A stretch of 11,823 bases of DNA, from positions 1 through 11,823 of the forward strand of contig JAGWTL010000062.1 in the NCBI GenBank assembly GCA_028869035.1, read 5' to 3'. Source of the DNA: Burkholderiales bacterium (GTDB lineage Bacteria > Pseudomonadota > Gammaproteobacteria > Burkholderiales > Burkholderiaceae_C). The notes beneath the pieces are model-generated. The model was not told the origin of the DNA. It ran no database searches and was given only the letters and a program-made list of their open reading frames with translations. Both the position numbers and the translations under genes were made by a program. How positions within the stretch are numbered: position 1 is the stretch's first letter; each line of letters opens with the position of its first letter. This document shows positions 6,605 to 11,823 of the stretch, one piece after another.

Positions 6605-7390
6605 ACGCGCCATTAGACCGCGCTTTTCCGCCTCGACCTCGACCTGAACCAACAGGACTGTGATATTGTCCCGGCCCCCATGCGCATTGGCCGTGTCGAC
6701 CAGGGCCTTGGCCCGCTGCTCAGGGGGCAGAGGCAGTTGAAGTATTTTCGCAATTTCCTGGTCCCGGACCATGTCGGACAGGCCGTCCGAGCACATCAGG
6801 TAGACGTCTCCTGGCTCGACGGCGTGCTCGCGCACCTCCAGCAGCACTGCATCGTCCACGCCCAGGGCGCGCGTGACCAGATTCTTGTTCATGGACAAGG
6901 CCGCCTGTTCGGGCGTCAGCAGGCCCGCATCGATCTGCTCCTGCAGCAGGGAGTGGTCCCGGGTGATCTGCGCCAGTTCACCCTGCCTCAGCCGATAGCA
7001 ACGCGAATCGCCGATATGCCCGATCACCAGATCGGCGCCCCGGAACACGCCGGTCACCAGCGTGGTCCCCATGCCGGAGTAATGCGCATTGGCGCGTGCG
7101 GCCTGGTAGACCGCCGCATTGGCGGCGCTCACGCAGATTTCGAGCGCTCGTCGGATGTCCTGCACCGTCGCCGCAGCCCCCGTCTCGGCCAGCCAGCGTT
7201 TCATTTCGGTGTTGATGATCGAAGTAGCCATGCTGCTGGCCACCTCGCCCGCGTTATAGCCCCCCATGCCGTCTGCCAGGACGGCCACCCCGGTGGCCTC
7301 GTCGAAACCTACGGCATCTTCGTTGTTTTGTCGTGTCAGCCCGGGGTCGGTCTGGGCATAAAACCTGTAAATCATCGCTTCAGTCGTCAT
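6590..7390 (-). CDS. PP2C-family Ser/Thr protein phosphatase (Stp1/PrpC-like)
   Basis: The 266-residue protein carries all the usual bacterial PP2C motifs: TDPGLTRQNNEDAV (14-27), VLADGMGGYNAGEVAS (37-52), GMGTTLV (106-112), GHIGDSRCYRL (124-134), ITRDHSL (142-148), CSDGLSDMV (200-208) and GGRDNITVLLV (238-248). Asp40, Gly41, Asp202 and Asp241 are the expected metal ligands. It has no transmembrane segment and would act in the cytosol, removing phosphate from Ser/Thr residues in an Mn/Mg-dependent way. It is the first gene of the four-gene module. PP2C next to an FHA protein is a standard signalling arrangement, normally completed by a Hanks-type kinase, which is absent here. The ATG at 7390 lacks a strong ribosome site; an in-frame ATG five codons on is an alternative and would not change the domain. 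Confidence 0.93.
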   Translation of the reverse strand: MTTEAMIYRFYAQTDPGLTRQNNEDAVGFDEATGVAVLADGMGGYNAGEVASSMATSIINTEMKRWLAETGAAATVQDIRRALEICVSAANAAVYQAARANAHYSGMGTTLVTGVFRGADLVIGHIGDSRCYRLRQGELAQITRDHSLLQEQIDAGLLTPEQAALSMNKNLVTRALGVDDAVLLEVREHAVEPGDVYLMCSDGLSDMVRDQEIAKILQLPLPPEQRAKALVDTANAHGGRDNITVLLVQVEVEAEKRGLMARLLGK

Positions 7391-7467
7391 GGCTCAATGA
7401 TTTACCTGGAATAAAGGCCATGTCGCGCAGCCTTGCCGCACACAGATGGACAGCCGACCAGGACACG

Positions 7468-7498
7468 AAAAAAGCCGGCCTCGATTCCGGTTGAGGCC
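7468..7498 (-). terminator. Candidate intrinsic terminator, about 285 bp after terC
   Basis: On the minus strand GGCCTC and GAGGCC pair around a 10-base loop (7477-7498) and are followed by GGC and six T (7468-7473). The three bases between stem and T run and the large loop make it imperfect. It would end a transcript arriving from the terC side, or a separate short RNA made within the intergenic region. Confidence 0.5.
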
Positions 7499-7654
7499 AT
7501 CTGCTGGAAAGTGAAGTTGCCAATTCGTGCCTGTTTAGATCCGCGGGACTCACGCCGTTGAGTATCGGGAGCCCGCCATGAAACCAGCGTACCGAGCGTA
7601 CGCCATACCTGCCTCTGACCTTAGCAGAGCAATTCCCTGCCGGCAAGATCGTAG

Positions 7655-7694
7655 CGGGCCGGGTTTTGTCGTTTTTTCGCAAAACCCAAGCCCG
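7655..7694. repeat. 13-bp inverted repeat in the terC-PP2C gap
   Basis: GGGTTTTG (7661-7668) pairs perfectly with CAAAACCC (7680-7687), and the stem is extended by CGGGC (7655-7659) with GCCCG (7690-7694) past a small bulge. The 11-base loop is T-rich. No T run follows on either strand, so it is not a standard terminator. Function unknown: an RNA structure or a protein-binding site. Confidence 0.5.
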
Positions 7695-7736
7695 ACCCTG
7701 AAGCAGGGCGGGGCGGGCCAGGAACCCAGGCACGAG

Positions 7737-7777
7737 AAAAGCCCGCGCCCGGCCCCAAGCACCGGGGTCAGCGGGGC
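7737..7777 (-). terminator. Weak candidate terminator just after terC
   Basis: Directly after the terC stop the minus strand is very GC-rich with competing short stems (CCCC/GGGG, CCCGG/CCGGG, GCCC/GGGC) and then four T. A Rho-independent terminator is plausible, but no single clean stem stands out. Confidence 0.35.
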
Positions 7778-7782
7778 AGGAA

Positions 7783-8469
7783 TCAACTCGTTGCGGGTTT
7801 GCGCCTTTTTTGCAGCGCACGCCCCAGCAAGACAACGAAGACCGCGCCGGCCGCCGCCGCCGCATAGTGCAGCCAGGGGTTCCCCGCAGCCACGTCCTTG
7901 AGCGCCACGTCGCTGACGATGGTTTCACCACCCACCCAACCGATCAAGGCCGCCCCCAGCGTCACGATGATGGGGAAACGCTCCATGAGCTTGATCATCA
8001 AGGTGCTGCCGAAAATCACCAGGGGAATACTGATAGCCAGACCGAGCAGCAGCAAGACATCGTTACCCTTGGCCGCTGCAGCGACGGCGATCACGTTGTC
8101 CAGGCTCATCACCAGATCCGCAATCAGGATGGTGCGCACCGCAGCCATCAGTCCGCCGCCCTCCTTGCCATGACCCTCTTCTTCTTCGTCGTCTTCGCTG
8201 AGCAGCTGCACGCCGATGTAGAGCAGCAGGACGCCACCTACGACCTGCAGGAATGACAGCTGCAGCAGATGCGCCGCCACCACGGTCAGGGCGATCCGCA
8301 GCACCACCGCAGCGGCGGAACCAAACAGGATGGCCTTCTTCTGCTGATGCGGCGGCAGCGAGCGGGCCGCCAAGGCAATCACCACGGCGTTATCGCCCGA
8401 GAGAATGATGTTGATCCAGATGATCTTCATCAGACCGATCCAGAAATTGACATCCTGAAGCATTTCCAT
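7783..8469 (-). CDS. TerC/YjbE-family integral membrane protein, putative metal exporter
   Basis: The 228-residue protein has about seven hydrophobic segments and the paired family motifs: WINIILSGDNAVVIALAAR (18-36) in one helix and DLVMSLDNVIAVAAAA (118-133) in its repeat, with conserved Asp residues inside the membrane. Between the two halves is a short acidic, His-containing loop (EDDEEEEGHGKEGG, 92-105). Relatives export or handle Mn2+, and other TerC proteins are linked to tellurite and metal stress or to metal loading of exported proteins; the ion here is unproven. The frame extends 14 codons further to 8511, but that would overlap the sucCD terminator. The ATG at 8469 has AGGAG at a good distance and gives the family N-terminus. 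It lies directly after sucCD on the same strand. No yybP-ykoY manganese riboswitch is visible in the 46 bases between terminator and gene. Confidence 0.88.
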   Translation of the reverse strand: MEMLQDVNFWIGLMKIIWINIILSGDNAVVIALAARSLPPHQQKKAILFGSAAAVVLRIALTVVAAHLLQLSFLQVVGGVLLLYIGVQLLSEDDEEEEGHGKEGGGLMAAVRTILIADLVMSLDNVIAVAAAAKGNDVLLLLGLAISIPLVIFGSTLMIKLMERFPIIVTLGAALIGWVGGETIVSDVALKDVAAGNPWLHYAAAAAGAVFVVLLGRALQKRRKPATS

Positions 8470-8480
8470 CCAAGTTCTCC

Positions 8481-8502
8481 TGTTATCTGTTATCTGCTTA
8501 TC
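8481..8502 (-). repeat. Three near-identical heptamers overlapping the terC ribosome site
   Basis: On the minus strand the leader reads GATAAGCA-GATAACA-GATAACA directly into the AGGAG ribosome site. Two copies are identical and the third has one extra base. Slippage here would change the distance between promoter and ribosome site, or the copies may form a protein-binding site. The length is small enough for chance. Confidence 0.45.
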
Positions 8503-8511
8503 GTTAAACAA

Positions 8512-8540
8512 GAAACGCCCCAGACGACAGGTCTGGGGCG
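8512..8540 (-). terminator. Intrinsic terminator of sucCD
   Basis: A perfect 10-bp stem (8516-8525 with 8531-8540, loop 8526-8530), CGCCCCAGAC with GTCTGGGGCG, is followed by TTTCTTGTTT on the minus strand. It lies 61 bp after the sucD stop and before the terC start, and helps rule out the longer terC frame. Confidence 0.9.
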
Positions 8541-8601
8541 CCTCCTAGCTTCCCATGGCGAGTTTACCGGGACGCCGGTATTCACCGATTCGTAGTTTTG
8601 C

Positions 8602-9495
8602 TTACAGCAGCGCCTTCAGCAGCTTGCCCATCTCGGACGGGTTGCGCGTGATCTTGAAACCACACTCTTCCATGACCGCCAGCTTGGCATCAGCCGTGTC
8701 GGCGCCACCGGAAATCAGCGCGCCGGCGTGGCCCATGCGCTTGCCGGGAGGCGCCGTGACGCCGGCGATGAAGCCGACCACGGGTTTTTTCATGTTGGCC
8801 TTGCACCAGCGGGCGGCTTCGGCCTCGTCCGGACCTCCGATCTCGCCGATCATGATGACGGCGTCGGTGTCGGGGTCGTCGTTGAAGGCCTTCATGACGT
8901 CGATGTGCTTGAGGCCGTTGATCGGGTCGCCGCCGATACCCACGGCGCTGGACTGGCCCAGGCCGATTTCGGTCAGCTGCGCCACCGCTTCATAGGTCAG
9001 CGTGCCGGAACGCGAGACCACGCCGATGCGGCCCTTGCGGTGGATGTGACCAGGCATGATGCCGATCTTGATTTCCTCAGGCGTGATCAGGCCAGGACAG
9101 TTGGGGCCCAGCAGCAGGGTCTTCTTGCCGCCGGCGGCTTCCTTGGCTTTCATCTTGTTGCGCACCATGAGCATGTCACGCACCGGGATGCCTTCGGTGA
9201 TGCAGATGGCCAGGTCCAGATCGGCTTCCACAGCCTCCCAGATCGCATCGGCGGCACCCGCCGGCGGCACATAGATCACGGAAACCGTGGCGCCGGTCTG
9301 CTTGGCCGCTTCCTTGACGGAAGCGTAGATCGGGATGTTGAAGATGGCCTCGCCGGCCTTCTTGGGGTTGACGCCGGCCACGAAGCAGTTCTTGCCGTTG
9401 GCGTATTCCTGGCATTTTTCCGTATGGAACTGGCCGGTCTTGCCGGTGATGCCCTGGGTGATGACTTTGGTGTCTTTGTTGATGTAGATCGACAT
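8602..9495 (-). CDS. sucD: Succinate-CoA ligase (ADP-forming) subunit alpha
   Basis: The alpha subunit of succinyl-CoA synthetase is 297 residues, the family's normal length. With SucC it converts succinyl-CoA, ADP and phosphate to succinate, ATP and CoA in the TCA cycle. The CoA-binding N-terminus is seen in NKDTKVITQGITGKTGQFH (6-24) and GVNPKKAG (41-48), then GPNCPGLITP (130-139). The phosphorylated active-site His is His256 in GKRMGHAGALISGG. An AAGGAA site (9501-9506) precedes the ATG at 9495. The frame extends 27 codons further into the end of sucC without a family match, so the ATG at 9495 is the start. It lies 19 bp after sucC and is surely co-transcribed, ending in the intrinsic terminator. 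Confidence 0.98.
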   Translation of the reverse strand: MSIYINKDTKVITQGITGKTGQFHTEKCQEYANGKNCFVAGVNPKKAGEAIFNIPIYASVKEAAKQTGATVSVIYVPPAGAADAIWEAVEADLDLAICITEGIPVRDMLMVRNKMKAKEAAGGKKTLLLGPNCPGLITPEEIKIGIMPGHIHRKGRIGVVSRSGTLTYEAVAQLTEIGLGQSSAVGIGGDPINGLKHIDVMKAFNDDPDTDAVIMIGEIGGPDEAEAARWCKANMKKPVVGFIAGVTAPPGKRMGHAGALISGGADTADAKLAVMEECGFKITRNPSEMGKLLKALL

Positions 9496-9514
9496 GACGT
9501 TTCCTTGGGTAGCT

Positions 9515-10684
<1,170 letters not shown>

Positions 10685-10744
10685 GAGGGCTCTCTCAGGA
10701 AATGAATTTTTGTCCTGCCATGGAACCGGCATGTCCCTTGGCCG

Positions 10745-10760
10745 GTGCTGGATTCAGCAC
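10745..10760. repeat. Short inverted repeat upstream of sucC
   Basis: GTGCTG-GATT-CAGCAC is a perfect 6-bp inverted repeat with a 4-base centre, 61 bp before the sucC ATG in the divergent region. It could be an operator for sucCD or a leader hairpin. Function unknown. Confidence 0.4.
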
Positions 10761-10798
10761 AGCCTTGGAATGTATCATGTTGCTATGCACCAAAACTT

Positions 10799-10842
10799 GC
10801 GGGACAACCATCATATTGATCGGGCCGATCAATCAGTCCCGC
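10799..10842. promoter_or_regulatory. Nested inverted repeat with 19-bp palindrome before argC
   Basis: ATTGATCGGGCCGATCAAT (10815-10833) is a perfect palindrome around one central base. It is enclosed by a second perfect pair, GCGGGAC (10799-10805) and GTCCCGC (10836-10842). The outer arm ends 7 bp before the argC ATG, and no Shine-Dalgarno is visible there. The palindrome has the size and symmetry of a homodimeric repressor site; as RNA the pair would form a long hairpin close to the start codon. It does not resemble an ArgR box. It could act on argC, on sucC, or on both. Confidence 0.6.
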
Positions 10843-10849
10843 CTTCACC

Positions 10850-11782
10850 ATGACCCGACACAAAGTCTTCATTGATGGCGAAGCCGGCACCACCGGCCTG
10901 CAGATCCGCGAGCGGCTGCAGACCATGCCGCAGATCGAACTGCTGAGCATCGCACCCGAACGCCGCAAGGACCCGGCCGCCAAGCGCGAACGGCTGGTCG
11001 GCGCCGACCTGGTCATCCTCTGCCTGCATGATGAAGCAGCGGTCGAAACCGTGGCCCTGGTCGATGCGCTGGAAAAGAGCTCCGGCCAGCCCGGCCCCAA
11101 GATTATCGATGCCTCGACCGCCCACAGGGTTGCCCCGGGCTGGGTCTATGGTTTCCCTGAGCTCACGCGCAGCCAGGCACAGGCCGTGGCCCAGGCACGC
11201 CGCGTGGCCAACCCCGGTTGCTACCCTACGGGCGGCATCGCCCTGCTGCGGCCCCTGGTCGATGCCGGCCTGCTGCCGCCCGACTACCCGGTGGTGATGT
11301 CGGGTTATTCCGGCTACTCCGGTGGGGGCCGCCAGATGATCGAGGCCTATGAGGCCACAAAAACCGCACCGCCGCTGGAAGTTTATGGCCTGAGCCTGAC
11401 GCACAAGCACGTGCCTGAGCTGCAGCGTTACAGCGGCCTCGCACGCCGCCCTATCTTCGTACCAGCCGTAGGCAATTTCTACGCCGGCATGATCGACCAG
11501 ATCGGCCTGCAGTTCGACCTGATGAAGGGCGTCAGCCACGCCCAGCAGCTGGAAGATGCGCTGCGCTCGCACTACGCCGGCAGCGAATGGGTCAGCGTGG
11601 TGCCGCCAGCGGCCGGCGGCCGGCTGGAGCCGACCGCACTGAACGACACCAACAGGATGGAACTCAGTGTCTACGGCAACGACCCGCTGGGGCAAGCCGT
11701 GCTGGTGGCACGCCTGGACAACCTGGGCAAGGGTGCCAGCGGCGCGGCGGTGCAAAACCTGCGGTTGATGTTCGGCCTCTAA
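10850..11782 (+). CDS. argC: N-acetyl-gamma-glutamyl-phosphate reductase, type 2
   Basis: ArgC performs the third step of arginine synthesis, NADPH-dependent reduction of N-acetyl-glutamyl phosphate to the semialdehyde, in the cytosol. The 310-residue length is that of the shorter type 2 enzymes (type 1 is about 345). The N-terminus KVFIDGEAGTTGLQIRERL (5-23) is the nucleotide-binding signature, followed by DLVILCLHDEAA (53-64). The catalytic Cys is Cys124 in VANPGCYPTG. SGYSGYSGGG (about 150-160) and LTHKHVPE (about 182-190) are further conserved blocks. The start ATG fits the family but has no clear ribosome site; the preceding bases are C/T-rich and belong to a nested inverted repeat. It is the only plus-strand gene, divergent from sucCD. 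The remaining 41 bases of the window after its stop contain only a short GC hairpin. Confidence 0.96.
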   Translation: MTRHKVFIDGEAGTTGLQIRERLQTMPQIELLSIAPERRKDPAAKRERLVGADLVILCLHDEAAVETVALVDALEKSSGQPGPKIIDASTAHRVAPGWVYGFPELTRSQAQAVAQARRVANPGCYPTGGIALLRPLVDAGLLPPDYPVVMSGYSGYSGGGRQMIEAYEATKTAPPLEVYGLSLTHKHVPELQRYSGLARRPIFVPAVGNFYAGMIDQIGLQFDLMKGVSHAQQLEDALRSHYAGSEWVSVVPPAAGGRLEPTALNDTNRMELSVYGNDPLGQAVLVARLDNLGKGASGAAVQNLRLMFGL

Positions 11783-11823
11783 GAGACCTGTTCAAAGCGG
11801 CGGACGCCGCGAAACGGCGCTAG

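Larger units (their letters stand above)
7391..7782. other. Gene-free, hairpin-rich 392-bp intergenic region
   Basis: Between the TerC-family gene and the PP2C gene I find no convincing coding sequence on either strand: the open frames present are compositionally odd, Pro/Arg/Ser-rich, and continue out of frame through terC. The region contains several hairpins: 7477-7498, 7587-7603 (GCGTAC/GTACGC), 7655-7694, and 7696-7708 (CCCTG-AAG-CAGGG). It must hold the promoter of the four-gene module, but I could not assign -35 and -10 boxes with confidence. A small RNA is possible. Confidence 0.55.

Noticed and set aside
5925..7390. Type VI secretion regulatory set (PppA-Fha)
   Set aside because: No T6SS structural gene or PpkA kinase is present and the ATPase is of the GspE/PilB type, not ClpV.
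7380..7931. Minus-strand frame of 183 codons across the terC-PP2C gap
   Set aside because: It overlaps the end of terC in another frame, is Arg/Pro/Ser-rich and has no family features.
8469..8511. N-terminal extension of the TerC-family protein
   Set aside because: It would overlap the sucCD terminator and bypass a good AGGAG site; the family N-terminus begins at the ATG at 8469.
8470..8601. yybP-ykoY manganese riboswitch before the TerC-family gene
   Set aside because: The gap is mostly the sucCD terminator and short repeats; I see none of the conserved riboswitch core.
10799..10842. ArgR box before argC
   Set aside because: The palindrome is GC-centred (GATCGGGCCGATC) and unlike the AT-rich ARG box.

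Overview
The window reads as an ordinary, high-GC betaproteobacterial chromosome segment, most likely Burkholderiales and perhaps Alcaligenaceae. This assignment rests on protein character (SucC/SucD, type 2 ArgC, YjbE-type TerC, PglL-like ligase beside a type IV pilin) and on general knowledge of sucC-sucD-terC neighbourhoods; no database search was possible. I see no mobile element, CRISPR array, tRNA or rRNA. All genes but the last lie on the minus strand, so the window is best read from right to left.

Right part (about 8470-11823): argC (plus strand) diverges from sucC-sucD. The 165-bp divergent region holds two inverted repeats, including a perfect 19-bp palindrome nested in a second stem just before argC. 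sucCD ends in a clear intrinsic terminator. A TerC/YjbE-family membrane protein gene follows, and then about 390 bp of gene-free, hairpin-rich DNA.

Middle part (2652-7390): four minus-strand genes form a compact signalling and motor module: a PP2C Ser/Thr phosphatase, a protein with two FHA domains, a metallo-beta-lactamase-fold protein of the class II cyclic-nucleotide phosphodiesterase type, and a GAF domain fused to a GspE/PilB-type secretion ATPase. The phosphodiesterase and ATPase genes overlap by 4 bp (ATGA). The GAF domain carries most of an NKFDE-like motif. Taken together this suggests a pilus or secretion motor governed by a small-molecule ligand and by protein phosphorylation. No kinase, cyclase or other assembly gene lies in the window. 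This module is the most interesting content.

Left part (1-2651): a type IV pilin gene has a very good sigma-54 promoter match, and a perfect stem-loop begins exactly at the predicted transcript start. A terminator after the pilin gene falls inside the longest possible frame of the following gene, so that gene (a PglL-type oligosaccharyltransferase) probably starts at an ATG beyond it. A second gene, resembling the ligase locally, begins 9 bp downstream and runs off the left edge.
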